Shown here: positions 1 to 12,979 of the stretch, one piece after another
Layout: each line of letters begins with the position of its first letter
Numbering within the stretch: the stretch's first letter is position 1
Source: Cryptomeria japonica
Lineage: Eukaryota; Streptophyta; Pinopsida; Cupressales; Cupressaceae
DNA length: 64,000 bases
Direction of reading: 5' to 3'
NCBI RefSeq assembly: GCF_030272615.1
Contig: NW_026729144.1
Span: forward strand, 111,462 to 175,461
Translations under genes and position numbers: made by a program
Notes under the pieces: model-generated
Database searches by the model: none
What the model saw: only the letters and a program-made list of their open reading frames with translations
Told to the model about the DNA's origin: nothing

Positions 1-900
1 TTCCTCACCAAATTTTGCCCTCGAAAATTCAACTACATTTCAGGGATATAATTTGGATATAAAAAATAGAGAAGATCTCAAGATTCATTTCCCTAAATGC
101 AAACCCAAGTTTCATGATAAGATAGAGTGTAATGGAGTAATGAAAATTGATAAGGCCAACCAATACACTCATAAATTATTTCAACATGCGATGGAAGAAA
201 CAACTAGATCAAGAAGTGGCAAGAAATTAGACCTGTATGAAGATAGGGGTTGGTTGATGGATTCTCTAAATAGAGAAGAATGTAAGATGGAATCCTCAAA
301 TCATTTTTCTTTGGAGGAAATGAGTGGCACTAAAATTGATATAGGAAACTAGGAGGATACTTTGATCAGTGAGGTGTATTGTGATGACAAGAGTGACAAG
401 GTAGATGATTCCTCTAATATGTTGGAGAATGTTACTAAAATGTAGGATGCTAGGATTGGTAAGGATTCTGAGATAAACATGGATAGGGGGGTAGAGACCT
501 AAAAATAAATGCATATTTAGAGATGGAAATAGAGCATGGTCAGGATGCACATGTAACGAACTTCATTATCCGCGAAAGAAGAAGATATAATACCAGATGT
601 GATAAATGGAGAAGAGAATGGTAAGGAGACAAACTCTAATATTGAAGAAATAGAGCAAGAGGAGATTGATCCAGCCTCTAATAAATTTGACTTAGTATCT
701 TAAAAGAGTCTTTAAGATGCCTTTGAAAACATAATGGTAGGACAAAGCATAATGAAGAATCAATCTAACATAAACAAACCAAACATTGAGGGGGAAAATC
801 AGAGAGGATGAAAGGCCAATGAGGTAAAGTTAGCACTAGCAGGGAGTTCGAAGGGACAAAGAAAACACAGGAACATGAAGGAGATAATCCTTGTTGAGGA
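1..900 (+). pseudogene. LINE ORF1 C-terminal remnant
   Basis: Acidic and lysine-rich, low-complexity coding remnant upstream of the endonuclease. The longest open piece is 53-352 (99 residues), with stops following at short intervals. In plant L1 elements the ORF1 protein binds RNA and ends in a variable hydrophilic tail, which fits the position and composition here. The DUF4283 and CCHC parts are not visible, so either they lie left of the window or have decayed. Identification rests mainly on position just before the endonuclease. Confidence 0.45.
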
Positions 901-904
901 TCCA

Positions 905-1640
905 TGAAGAGACTTACATGGAATGCTAGGGCCTTAAATTTCCCTAAAAAATGGCGCCTAATTCGACATAAAAATAGATCTTAGAAAAGAAGATGCATTT
1001 CTTCTATAGGAAACCAAATGGAGTATGGAAAAGAGTCAGTGGAGGCTAAAGTCATGTCAAATACAGGATCGTTTTTTTGTAGAAGCTGAAGGGGATTCCA
1101 AAGGGATAGATATTCTATGGAATCCACTATCCACCTAATGTAATCTGGTGGTGGAAAATAAAAATTGGATGGCATTTAGTTGTAAGCTTCTCAATCACAA
1201 AACAAATTTTATGAGCATCAATGTATATGGCCCTATATCAACTTTAGATAAAAGAGAATTGTGGAGCAACATTTCCAACTGGATTACGCAGTAGAATGAT
1301 GCTAAAATCATCATTGGTGGGGACTGCAATGCCACTCTCAACAACTCAAGAAATCAGGGTGGATTGCAAAGCTTACCAAGAGTTCAAACTACCTTTCAAG
1401 GATTTGTCGATCATAATCATTTCAAAGACATCCCAACCAAAAATGGAAGATTTACTTGGACAAATAGGAGGCAGGAATTCACCAGCATTTCATAAAGACT
1501 TGAGTGGTTTCTAGTATTCAGGGATTGGACTGACACCACAGATTCATATGAGGCAACCATACTCTCATTCATTGAATCAGATCACTTCACTGTATCTTTA
1601 TCTATATGGCCTGAAGATGGGAAGGTAGGCTCCCCTTTAA
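905..1640 (+). pseudogene. LINE ORF2 endonuclease domain, broken
   Basis: Apurinic-type endonuclease that nicks target DNA for target-primed reverse transcription. Visible family motifs are the N-terminal RLTWNARALN (from about 909), an ETKW block near 1,010 (the Q-E-x-K motif with a stop just before E), IIGGDCNATL near 1,310, FTWTNRR near 1,450, RLEWFLVF near 1,500 and a terminal ESDHF near 1,578 (the S-D-H motif). The motifs sit in more than one frame and are cut by several stop codons. The order and spacing match plant L1 endonucleases, so the assignment is firm although the protein is dead. Confidence 0.8.
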
Positions 1641-1699
1641 AATTTAAAAAACATGTGGCTTATGGACCCTTCAATAGTGGATCGAATGAAGGACCGATG

Positions 1700-3480
1700 G
1701 AATGAAATCAGTACTGGCAACCACTCCAAACTCTTCCTTCTCTCTAAAAATATTTCTCATATAAAACAGAAGCTAAAAGAATGGAACAAGGAACATTTCA
1801 AAATATCTTTGAAGAAAAATTAAGATTTGAAGAGCAACTTCAACGGCTAAATGATGTCGTCATTCTAAATGGGATGAATTCAATTGAATTTGATAGAGAG
1901 AGGGAACTAAAAACCCGACTGTTTGAGCTACTTGAAAGAGAAGAAACATATTGGAGGAAAAAATCCAAAGGAATGTGACTAAAAGAAAGGGATAAGAGTA
2001 CAAAATTCTTTCACAAATCTACCAATGTCAATCAAAGGAATAAAATAATTGTGGAGATTCAAAGGGAGGATGGCACAATGACACAAACCAATGAGGAAGC
2101 AAATTAGGAAGCAGTAAGGCACTTTCAGGCAATAATTAACAGAGATGGCCCAATCCATACAAATGAAAGGGATAGATTTTTAAAAATAATACCCTCATTA
2201 ATCAATGATGTAGATAACCAATAATTACACAAACTTGTTTCACTAGAAGAAATAAAAAATAGATGCCGTTCAATTCAACCTTGACAAAGAACCTGGTCCT
2301 GATGGATTTCCAACAAGATTCTTTCAATACTATTGGGTCATTGTGATGGATGATTTTCCAATTGCTATGGAGGAATCTAGGAGGAAAGCAACTATTCTAG
2401 GAGCAACGAACCACACATTTATAGCACTAGTTCCTAAAAAGAAGGAATCACCTGGAGTATGAATGACTATAGGTCGATGGCACTATTAAATATTCCCTAT
2501 AAAATAATCACCAAGGTCATAGCGAATAGGCTGAAAGCTGTAAATAATAAGGTGATTTCATATGAGTAACTTAGTGGATTTTGTCTAGAAAGGTTGATTG
2601 TGAAGGGCATCATTGTGGCACACGAAGTAATTCATTCCACAAGGAAACTCAAAACTCCTTGTATGATTGTTAAACTAGACATACTAAAAGAATATGATCT
2701 TGTGGACAAGCATTTCCTCCTGAAAGTCTTAAGAAAATTTGGATTTGGAGATAGATGGATTAAATGGTTTGGAAGCTATATCCAATCTCCAACATTTTCA
2801 GTACTTGTGGATGGTAAATCTCATGGATTTTTTGAATCATCGAGATGAATCAGATAAGGTGACCAGTTATCACACTTCCTTTTTATAATCATGATAGAGG
2901 CATTAGTCAAAGCTATCACTCATTGCAGGACTAAGGGGTTGTGGAAAGGCATAGGCATCACTAATGGAATGGATTTGGTCACTCATCAACCATTTATCGA
3001 TGACACAACACTATTTGGTAAGGCCTCCAGATGTGAGGTAAGATCCATCAATAAAATTTTGGATGATTATAACATGACCTCTAGACAACATATCAACTAG
3101 AGGAAATTGGAGGTTTTCTTCCTCAACACTTAGCCCATCATATAGAGAGATATAGTAATAATTCTTTGCCTAAGACTAGCATGTTTTCATGAGAAATTTT
3201 GGGGAATTCCATTGTTTGTTGGGATAAACAAAAAATGCTACTGGGAGAAACTCATAAGCAAATACAGAAAGAAGATGGAACTATGGAAGGGAAAATGGAT
3301 AACTTCTACTAGAATTCCTATGATCGAAGCAGTTTTGTCAGCTCTTCTAATCTACTCCATGTCATGCCTAAAGATCTTTGAGGTGGTAATAGATAACTTA
3401 ATCCAAATATTGAGGAAATTATTTTGGAATGGGACCAATGACACTAAAAAATTCTCTCTTATATCTTGGGATAAGATTTA
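1700..3480 (+). pseudogene. LINE ORF2 reverse transcriptase domain, broken
   Basis: The RT palm and its upstream linker are readable in pieces. KFFHKSTNVNQR near 2,005 is the usual linker block, and KEPGPDGFPTRFF near 2,285 is the pre-RT motif. IVKLDILKEYD near 2,665 is the first catalytic-aspartate motif, with changes. GFGDRWIKW follows at 2,742. The catalytic FIDDT block near 2,995 retains both aspartates. The segment at 3,212-3,481 matches the conserved region downstream of RT (KMELWKGKW, LFWNG). Stops lie near 1,978, 2,223, 2,460, 2,846 and 3,098, with shifts of frame. It would have made cDNA from its own RNA at a nicked target; now inactive. Confidence 0.82.
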
Positions 3481-4139
3481 AATACCTCAATAATTAAAAG
3501 GTGTTGGGGTAAAGCAACTTAACATCATTAATGCGACCATTGGTACCAAGATAGTCTGGAGCATGTATCAAATCAATTCCAAGTGGGCTCGGATACTGAG
3601 ATAGAAATATCTAGATTTTGAAGATCCCATTTGAATCCTCAATGTTACAAATTCCCCTAAAGGATCTGCATTTTGGAACTTCATAGTTGATTGTAGGGAT
3701 ATAATCACCAGACATAACCTAGGATGTCAAAAATGGACGAAAAGCCCCCTTTTGGGATGATTCATGGGATGGTCATTAGGAAATTTGGAAAATCTAGGAG
3801 TTGGAGGAGATTAGGAGGAAAAAAATAATTTATGGGGGAGGAAAGTGAGGCATCATGGAGTTATATCATGGAGAAACAACATCCTAAAGTGGGAGTGGAA
3901 ATATTTAGATGAGATTAATGCCCAGCAGGATCATAAATCTAAATTGAAAGTGTTGTCACCAAGATTGCACCCATGAATGCTCAACTGAAGGCTTAGAAAT
4001 CTTGTGAAACATTGGAATATTTCTAGGTATGTGGGTTTCCTAAGGTGGAAATCAACCTCCAGATTGAGCTGGTTCTCTGGTGAAACCTCCAAAAAAGACT
4101 AATCTTGACTGAGAAAAGGGATAAGAAACTTGTTGAATA

Positions 4140-4965
4140 ATGAAATCCTACTGCTAATGGGAGGTGATACACCAAAGGTTTGATACTAATCGCTGTCCTA
4201 AATTAATTATCAGCTGTCAAAGAACTAAAAACTGATTACAAATCATATGAGATCATGAAACTCATGAATATTTCATGTGTAGGTTTGATAGTTTTTCAGA
4301 AATTTGTTTGAAGCAAAGAGTTCTTCACAACATTCAATTTTTTGGAAAAGTAAATAACACAGCACACAACCTGAGTCTACAATAAAATTTTCTTGTTCTA
4401 GAAAGCAATATGAGACAATAATAAAGAATTTAACAATAAATCACATTATTCTCATCAAAATCATACATGTGACAATATTGAAAACAAAAAGGAAATGAGA
4501 AGAATTTGTTGTTCTTTATTCATCAACTGATAAAACAGTCCATTACAATTCTTTTATGCTTTTTAATAGATGAGCTACAACCTTCTTGTTGTTGTTTAAT
4601 GCAAGAAAAGAAAGAACTATGAAGAAAATAACATAAGGTACAAAGATATATGCAAAATGAGCTCCATGATTTGACTAAGAGAAGAGACTAAACTTTGAAC
4701 TCTAGCTCTTCAATTGATAGTGGACTTGAATTGCTTATCTTTATTGGTATAACTGATGGTGTTGACACAATTGGTTCATCAGTTAGTATTGTCATTGATG
4801 ACCAACACTTACCGTTGAATAAGGCCAAGCTCATAGGCAAGGAAGTGTGGTAAATCTCAATGGTTTACTCATGGTTGCAAACAATATGGAGGATTCAGTG
4901 CTTCCCTAATATGTATCATTGACACACTTAAGAAGTGTGTTGGTTGAAGACTAACTGGTTGAAGG
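4140..4965. other. No gene seen; AT-rich sequence
   Basis: Past the LINE similarity I find no open frame, no convincing repeat boundary and no RNA gene. It may be the left part of whatever separated the two LINE pieces at 1-4,140 and 11,680-12,686. Confidence 0.4.
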
Positions 4966-4969
4966 ATAT

Positions 4970-6150
4970 GTTGGCATTTTTGTTTATTTATGTTGTGATT
5001 TTCATTGATGGACACACTCTTGTATTGAGATCCCCTTTATATGTATGAGCTTGAGCTCAACCGGTATTTGTTCCAACCGGTATGTTGTATTCTAGTCTTT
5101 AGACTAGTGGTGATTTTACAGAATGTGTTTCCCGGTCTGAAGCGGCATGTCGACCCCAAGCGGTTCGTAGATCTCAAGCGGTACGAGGGAGCAAAGCGGT
5201 ACAACACATTCTTACCACTCTTCATTTTTGTCAAACTGGCAACCGGTATTTTGTATGAACCGGTAATACTCTGTGATGAGTTACTAACCGACATTTTGTG
5301 ATGAGTTACCAATCCACCGATTGTTTGACGGTGCTGACACATTGACGGTGCTTTTTGTGTCGTGTTACTGAGTATGTCTAGATTCATTGAACCTAGGAAA
5401 TTGTAATGTAATCCTATTGGACCGACATGAAATCAGATTCCTTTAAAAGGACATCATGTCTAGGGTTTTAAGTTGTTGCTGAAAGGGTTAATATCGTGCT
5501 AGGGTTTAAGGTGGAAGTTGAGTTATTGTAAGAACGATCTTATCTAAGAAGATCAAGTTGTAACTGAGAGGATCAAGTTGTAACTGAGAGAGAGAGATAG
5601 AGAAGACTGAAGTAATGCTGGAATGCATTTACTGTGAGCAATACTGGATCTAACCAAGCAATTTGTGCTATTAGATAGATCAAACACTTGTTGATTACTC
5701 ACATCTTTGACAAGTCTGTAGCCCTTAACCGGGTAGGCCTCAAAGCCTTTGTAAAATCCTCTAACAAGGTGGTTCACTCCTGTGAATCTAAAATCCTCTA
5801 ACAAGGTAGTCTTTAATCGGACTTATCTCCTAACAGAGATTGAGATTCCTAATAGGATCTATTCTGGTGAAGAACATTGTAAGACCTTAACCGGTCAGGT
5901 TTCTATTCTGCAGATAGTGACTTGTGAGTTCCATCTCATCGTGTTTTTTCCCAGTTGGGTTTCCACGTCAAATATCTTGTGTTATGGTTGTATTTCTTTT
6001 GTGGGTGAATGCTTTATTCGCATTTTGGTTTGCATGTGTGGTAACCGGTCTGACTATTAGACTGCTTTACCGGTTTATCTTTAGACTATGTAAGTGTTTT
6101 AGTGTAGTGATTTTTGGCATACTAATTCACCCCCCCACTCTTAATATTCA
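4970..6150 (+). mobile_element. Decayed copia-like LTR remnant
   Basis: Begins near a TGTTGGCATTTTTG block, a common start of plant copia LTRs. It contains many ACCGGTA-type motifs (5,060-5,280, again near 5,890 and 6,045). It then shows the phrase TTGGGTTTCCACGTCAAA (5,956-5,973), which recurs in transcribed leaders of plant copia LTRs, and ends in a C-run followed by a CTCTTAATATTCATC-like block near 6,130. No second matching LTR or gag-pol lies beside it, so it is a solo LTR or fragment. Boundaries are approximate. Confidence 0.45.
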
Positions 6151-6979
6151 TCAGGATAAACAGAGTAGCTGATCGGTCAGTCAAGCATGTGATAGGTGTT
6201 GAGATTAGTTTCTTAAACATGCAGTTGAAATGATGATGCGGTCACAAGAGGTGACTCAAATTGCAGTTTAGTAGTCTTCTGCACGACCGAAACACTTTGG
6301 ATAGACATGTGATTAGTCTGATTGATGATCAATGACTAGTGGCAAAAGATGAAGAGTTACACCGGTGATACAGGTTGAAGAATGCTATCCACCGAGAATC
6401 TCGGAGAAGTGATCGGTAAGCTAGATGCGATGATCAAAGGTGAGTCGGTCATGGTGAGATATCATCAAAACAAATTGCTAGTGAAGTCTACAACAATTAA
6501 CAACTAGTTAAGGTGAGATTTGTGTGGATTTTCCGGTTTGCATTAAAAAGGCAGAACACGACCCAAAAGTTGCTAGAATTATGAGTTGCGGTGGCAGATA
6601 AGGATGAGTTGCTAGCAAGATTGATGGAGAGCGCGCAGAGAAAATGTGGAAAGATATGAATTTCAAATGTACCAAGTGTTAGGTGTAAACTCATTTAAGA
6701 ATCAACACGTATGTGTCGGCAAAACATGATATAAAAGTTTTTAACGAAAACCAAAAAGTTTGATCGTAAAATTGCTAAGTGCAATTTTGAAGAGAGGCGA
6801 TCCAACAAGGTGAGAAGAGTGCAAAACTGCTAAGTGAATAGTAGAGTGGTGAAGAGAGTGCGCAGAGCTCAGATAGTGTGAAGAGCAGAGAAAGAATGCA
6901 GAGCACCAGAAGAGTGCAAAGCAAGTGAAATGCATAGCACTAGTAGAGTGCAGATCAAGTGTAACCGGTGGTCAAAACA

Positions 6980-7497
6980 AAGAGCTTCAATTGGACCTAA
7001 TTAAGCTAAGAGTAGCTAATATAACACATCATTCTCTCTTTTATTTTTTAATAACTACAATAGAAAAGTCCCTTAACTGGGTGGGTTTAATAGGTCCCTT
7101 TGTAAAATCCCTTAATCGGGTGACATCTTAATTGATGATCCCAAGTCCTTTAACAAGGCTACCTCTAACAGGGTAAAGGTTCTAACAGGCCTTAAAGAAA
7201 ATCCCTTAACTAGGTGGCACCTAACAATGTCTTTGTAATCTCCTAACATGGATGGCTCCTCATCGGGCGTACTCCAGAAGAATGCAGATTTTTTGAGTTT
7301 CTACTCACACCATGGTTTTCTCCCATTTGGGTTTCGACGTGATAAATCTTGGTAGTCATGTGTGTTTGATTTTATGTGTGCATGTTTCTTATTAATGTTT
7401 CTTATACTGATAAGTGTTAAGTTTGAATAGAAACTTTGATTAAAGTTAAATCTAGTAAAAACCAGTATAGTGTTGATTCACCCCTCCCCTCTCAGCA
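6980..7497 (+). mobile_element. Second decayed copia-like LTR fragment
   Basis: Resembles the 3' half of the remnant at 4,970-6,150: repeated 'cccttaac...ggt' phrases, a TTTGGGTTTCGACGTGA block at 7,328-7,344 and an 'attcacccctcccctctcag' end near 7,478-7,497. It is more diverged than a fresh LTR pair would be. It could be the partner LTR of an element whose interior was lost, or an independent fragment of the same family. Confidence 0.4.
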
Positions 7498-10400
7498 TTG
7501 GTTGGGACTAACAGTCTTTCCCTTGGAATCTCCATCAAGCTTGCATTACATGTGCCTACGGTCGAATCTAATCTAAATCCATGCAAAAAGGGACCCAAAA
7601 CTAAGTGAAACTGAAGGTAGACTTCTTGGAAAGCTGACTCAACTGATAGTCAACCCATGAGGAGGCTTTAACTAATGTCTAACTGCTCAAAAGCTCCTCC
7701 TTTAAAGGTCATAACTAATGATGAATTCATGAGAACTCTTTGCAAAACTACTTTAAGTTGATTGTAAAATGATTGGCATGTGGAAGGAATCAACTGATTG
7801 ATAACTGCTCTTAGAGCATTGGGGTCAAATTTAGGCCTTCACATGCCTAGAAAACCCTTGAAAAACTATCAAAATGAGATATTTTAACTTTAGACTATCA
7901 CTTGATCGGGTACTGCCCCCTAAAATGATCCTAACTGAAGATAGAAAGGTCATTTCAAGGTCAAAAATATTTCTACATAGGTCCACATGTCAATGACTGT
8001 CAGACATTTACGTACGAGTAAAACTAACAACTCATATTGATCCTTTGGAAATCCTTTCATATGATATTAAGAGTGCTTGGTGATTATGTCTCTTTAAGAC
8101 TGCATATATCCTGATCTCTATGTCTTATATCCTTTCAGTTGCTGCTCTATGTGATTCTTGGCTGTGAATCCACAATTTGTAGATGTGACTGTCCCTTGAT
8201 TGTATTTTCATGATTACAGTTATGATTATGCTCAGATTTGATTAATCTTCTTTGAATCTGTATTGATTGATTGTTATCCACCTATGTTCTCAGTGATTGT
8301 TGTTCTAACCTCTATCCAAGACTTTGATACTCATGATAGTGATTTGATACTTATCACTAATAGCTACTGAGGAGGCTGCTATATAACTGTGATTATCATT
8401 TATGCCTTAAATGCTTCATCTAATGGTTATTTGATCTTTCATCCCTGTTTTGATTATTGACATCTATGTCTTATATGATCTAATATAAACTTATTGTTAC
8501 CTGCATGACTGTTCTATGATACCACGAAACTTGCTCTGAATACCTTGCTTCATGACTGCTTTTGGGACCGTGAATGGTATTTTGTAATTGATGCCCATTG
8601 ATACTTTATGTCTTTCTCTGTCAACTATCTTAAGAATTGTTAGCTCTCAATATCTATTATCTATGATTAGGGATTTCGTACATATGATACAAAAATACTT
8701 TTCATACTTTTCTCAAAATCACTAACTAAACCCTTGGCTGACTCTTATCATGCCTTGATTGATAATAAGATCTATCTTTACTATGAGGTCTTTGTCTTCT
8801 CTACCAAGACTATTGTCTTCTTGGAATATGCTTGGAGCTACTAGAATACATTTTCTTATGTATTGGCGATATGATTCATTGTGTATGAAGCATGCTAATA
8901 ATGATCTTAATAATGATCTTTAGGATTATTTAGTCCTCTGTCTTTGAACCTTTTTCCATCCTTTATTGATTGTTCTATCACGGTGAGTGTATTTGGCAAC
9001 CTTGAAGGCCTTTGGACTGCTACCTAACCTTAAACTGGGTTTGCCCTAGCTCATTGTGTACTGTAGAAGGCTTTTGGTTAGGATTTGTCATAGTGGTTAC
9101 AATTGTATGGACTGTCAAACAAAATCCCTAGGGCTTTTTTCTATTCTAAGCTCTTTAGGACTATTACAAGCAATATGATTGATCATTGTTCATTGTACCT
9201 TGATGGTAATATCTCCTTCACTACATTTGTCCCCGAACTTCATATTGCAAACTCCATTGCAATATTGCCTCATATATGCCCTTTATGGTGCATGTATATC
9301 TCTTACTGTTCTTGGTAGATGTTGCTCTAACCTCTTGGTTGTGTTTGTGACTGTGAAGACTGCTCTTTCTTTGTCACTTTTCATAGATGCTCTGTCAAAA
9401 TATTCTCATGGTTTGAGATCATTGTACTTCTGATGACTTTCAATATGAATGAAAAATTCCTAAATTTTCCCTACCCTAATGCTACTATAGGGTATTCTTA
9501 GGAGATCAACAAGACTTAAGGGGATGCTCATCATAACTTGTATGTTCAATATATCATTCATGGGGACTATGAGTCTACTCCAAAGATCTTGTCCATGGAT
9601 ATTTATTCTGTGACTTTCTTTAATCATACTGTCTTTTTGGACTGAGATTTCTTTATTGATACTTATTCATGTCTGTCACAATCCTTTTGGCTGCTATTGT
9701 TCTTTCATTCATTGTATTGATTGCAACCTTCGAGGGCTATGATTTCTCACTACTCATTGTATGCTTTAGATCAAACCCTTTCTCACCGTATGATGGTTGG
9801 GACTACAAATAGAGGTATGTTGCTTGTACATCTCTGTGATTGGGTATTGATTTGTTTTGCTAAGGGTTTTAAAACCTTTTTATCTAATGGTTAACAATAT
9901 TAGACCTTTGTCTAACTGTTATAATTCATTATTTAGGTCTAAGACCTATCTCTCTTTATCTCTTCAATAAACATACCTTCTATTATATAGAGATGTCTAA
10001 GCTTTAACAACCTCTTTGTTATTATCATAAATGACTGTCAAACATTGATTTGTATCTCCACGAGACTACCTTTAGTATCCTCAATGGATTGTCTTCTCAC
10101 TGTCACACAGGGTATGCAATCACTCTTAATGTCCTTTTTGCAACACCTACAGACTATGTTGTGTTTAATCAACCATCTTCATATTCCTCTATTGACTGAT
10201 CCACTGGATTTGGATATCTTATAATGCTCATGAATAAATCTTTTTCTTTCTGACCTAAAGATTTTTCACTATGATCTATGTTGTTTATCTAGGACTCTTT
10301 CAGTATATGACTGCTAAGTTGAAATTATGATCTCATTTCTCACCTTTGTGCCTTTGATCAAAGCTTTAGGTCTTGGATGGTTTGTGCAAACATATCAAGG

Positions 10401-11640
10401 CATTTACTCATTATATATGTCCTAGACTCCTATTCCTAGAACAATATATGGACTATTTATCCATGACTGCACTGTGATCTTTGATGGCAACCAAAACGTG
10501 CATCCCATTTAATCTTAATACATTCCCCTTGCTGCTTAGGTGATTGTTCTTTAACTAGTCATAAACCGTCTTGGGCTGCTATGTGTCTCAAAACAAAGAC
10601 CTTTGTAGAGTTTGCATGGAATGTGGATGCTATGATATAAAAAAAATCTACTCACTGCTTTCTTTCTTTGTCGACTACCCCCAAGATGTTGCTCATTGTC
10701 TTTTCCATGGTCTCTAAGATTATTTATTGCACCCTACAAGCTCTATTACCTCGCACATGACTGTGCATGCTTACTTTAGTTAGGGTTTATACCTATAAGT
10801 CCTATCAACTTTGTTCGTGTGCATGGCTCATTATATGAAAAGACTCTTACTTTAGATCAACGAATATATAACAAAAGAAAACCTTCAAATCTTCTATGTT
10901 AAATCTCTGTCAAATGCTTGTAAAACAAGAAAGCTCATAGTATGGATACTATAACCATATGAAAAACAAGATATCAATGCAAACATTTGTTCTTCTACAA
11001 AAATGAGGCTCCCAAGGAAATATGAAACCCTACCTTTCACCATAGATTACTGATTACGACTCTTTGTTTGTTGTTTAAACTAGTTCTTGAATCTTTTGTT
11101 GTTCTTTCCATGCCCAAACCTTTGAAAGAAGATAGAAAACTTTGAGAACTAGAGAATGGGGCATGAAAGTAGCCTGAAACATAGCTCCAAGTCTTTGCTA
11201 AGGCCTACATGAGGATGAACTTGCGACAAGAATGAGACTTTCCTTTCATAACACACTGAATTTTTTTATTAAACACTAATCCAACACATACATGCATGAA
11301 CACTTTCTCTTTACAATGCAACACTAGGCTCCAAAACTTTATGCCACGTGAAAATCTTCTTTCTTTTTGGAACTCAACTTCTCTCCAAAAGATTTAATAG
11401 CTTGCTTTATGGGAGATATTCTAAAGTTGAGCTTCGACATTTAACTCCCTTAAAAAGATATTTCTGAAGGTAACTAAATAATAATATTATGCTTCACTCC
11501 TTCCAAAATATTGAAAGGCTTTCTTAGCGAATCTTTCCCATTTTACAAATATTGAAACATCTTTAAACCTCTTTATAAGATCTTGGGCACATTGTAGAAC
11601 TATTTAGGCTATTTTTGGCCTGGGAGTAAAAAATACGCAA
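7498..11640. other. Gene-free stretch, origin unclear
   Basis: About 4.1 kb of T-rich sequence full of short phrases such as 'gattgat' and 'gactgt'. No frame is long or family-like; the best open piece (9,179-9,433) has no recognisable motif. I see no terminal repeats, tRNA-like or rRNA-like sequence. It may be the interior or LTR of an unrecognised element. Confidence 0.4.
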
Positions 11641-11679
11641 CAAAAAGAAATATTGAACTCCAAATGTATTAATTTTGCA

Positions 11680-12686
11680 GAACAAGATGACAATATTAAA
11701 TGGTGTGCATTTAAGGATGGACAATATAAAGTCAAGATTGGCTACAAAGTGAAGGTAGATGCATTGGTGGACAAAGTGAAGGAAGATGCATTGGTGGACA
11801 AGTAATGGCCTAAAGATGATTCTATTTTGGTTGGAAATACAAAATAGAATTCTAACCTAGGACAGATTGATAAAGCTTGGCGTTCCTAGCCCCAGAAGAT
11901 GTTCATTCTGCAAATGTAAAGAAGAAGATGCATACCACATATTACTTACACGTCCTTATGCAGAAGATTGTTGGAAACACTTTACCACAATCCTTAATTT
12001 ACAATGCCCTGCCCTATTCAAATTGAGGGACCGGTTTGGTATATGGCCTAAATTGAAGGAAAAAGGGGTCTTCAGAGATAGTCTAATAAAGAAGATGGAG
12101 ACCTTCATTGTGGAGTTGGAAAACTCTGCGGCTAAAAACAAAACAATAAAAGGAAACAACTACACAAATTGGGATGATAAAATGGTTTAATGGGTTAATT
12201 ATCCCCCCTTTGATTGGAGCAAGCATGAAAAACTCATTGGATTTTGAACAAAATATAAAATGGGAACCACTAGAACCTAGGTGGATTAAAACCAACTTTG
12301 ATGGTGCTTCTAAGGGCAACTCAAGCCCAAGTGGCATCAGATATGTTGCTCGAAATGATTTGGGAGAGGTTGTTGCAAAAAAGAGTCAAACCAATTGGTA
12401 TTGCTACAAACAAATTGGCAGAATTCATGGTGGCAATAGGAGCTTTAAAACTGGGTAAGGAGATCGGAGTTGAAAACATTCACCTTGAAGGTGATTCTCT
12501 AATTACCATCAATGCGGTCAAAACAAAATCACACCCCAAACTAGAAATTAAACAAATGTGTAGAGTCAATCAAAATGCTAATTGACAGTTATTCAAATTT
12601 CAAAATCAACCATGTATACTAGGAGGGAAAAGACATGGCGAATGACTTGGCCATGAAGGCGTCGGATGCCGATTCAAATCATTAAA
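11680..12686 (+). pseudogene. LINE ORF2 C-terminus: zinc-binding region plus RNase H
   Basis: The piece starts with the pre-zinc block (DNIKWCAFKDGQYKVKIGYK near 11,690), then a reverse-transcriptase zinc-binding motif (CSFCKCKEEDAYHIL at about 11,907-11,951). An RNase H domain of the plant LINE type follows. Its catalytic positions are visible: NFDGASKGN near 12,295, NKLAEF near 12,410, LEGDSL near 12,484 and INHVY-x-EGKDMANDLA near 12,607-12,650, with one internal stop (TAG) after HVY. The frame ends at TAA near 12,684. RNase H would degrade RNA in the RNA-DNA hybrid. Frameshifts separate the zinc and RNase H parts. It may be the missing end of the LINE at 1-4,140. Confidence 0.8.
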
Positions 12687-12979
12687 TTGTTAAAATTTGA
12701 AAATACTTATTGGCATGTGCAAAAGGAATATGACATCATTATTTAATACGCCACATGAAGGAAGTGTGTGTTGAGTTGGATTTGGCAAGATTTTTGCAAA
12801 TTAGTTCTTGATAAAAGGATGAAGTGACAACTCATACATCACAAGGGAAAGAAAATTAGCACCAATTTAAAAAGTATAGACTATTGAGAAAATTCTAACG
12901 CCTCATGAAAAACCAAAGTACATATTTCATTTGTATCTGTTGAGCAACCAAAACTTGTAAATTGGTTTACGATGGCTCA

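Larger units (their letters stand above)
1..4140 (+). mobile_element. Degenerate L1-type LINE, ORF1 remnant through post-RT region
   Basis: An old non-LTR retrotransposon on the plus strand that runs off the left edge. In order I can read an ORF1 C-terminal remnant (1-900), an endonuclease (about 905-1,640), a linker and a reverse transcriptase (about 1,990-3,110), then the conserved region that follows RT in plant L1 elements (to about 4,100). All parts are broken by many stops and frameshifts, so it is dead. The zinc-binding and RNase H end expected next is missing here, but a matching piece lies at 11,680-12,686. The exact right end is not visible; recognisable LINE sequence fades near 4,140. 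Confidence 0.85.
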
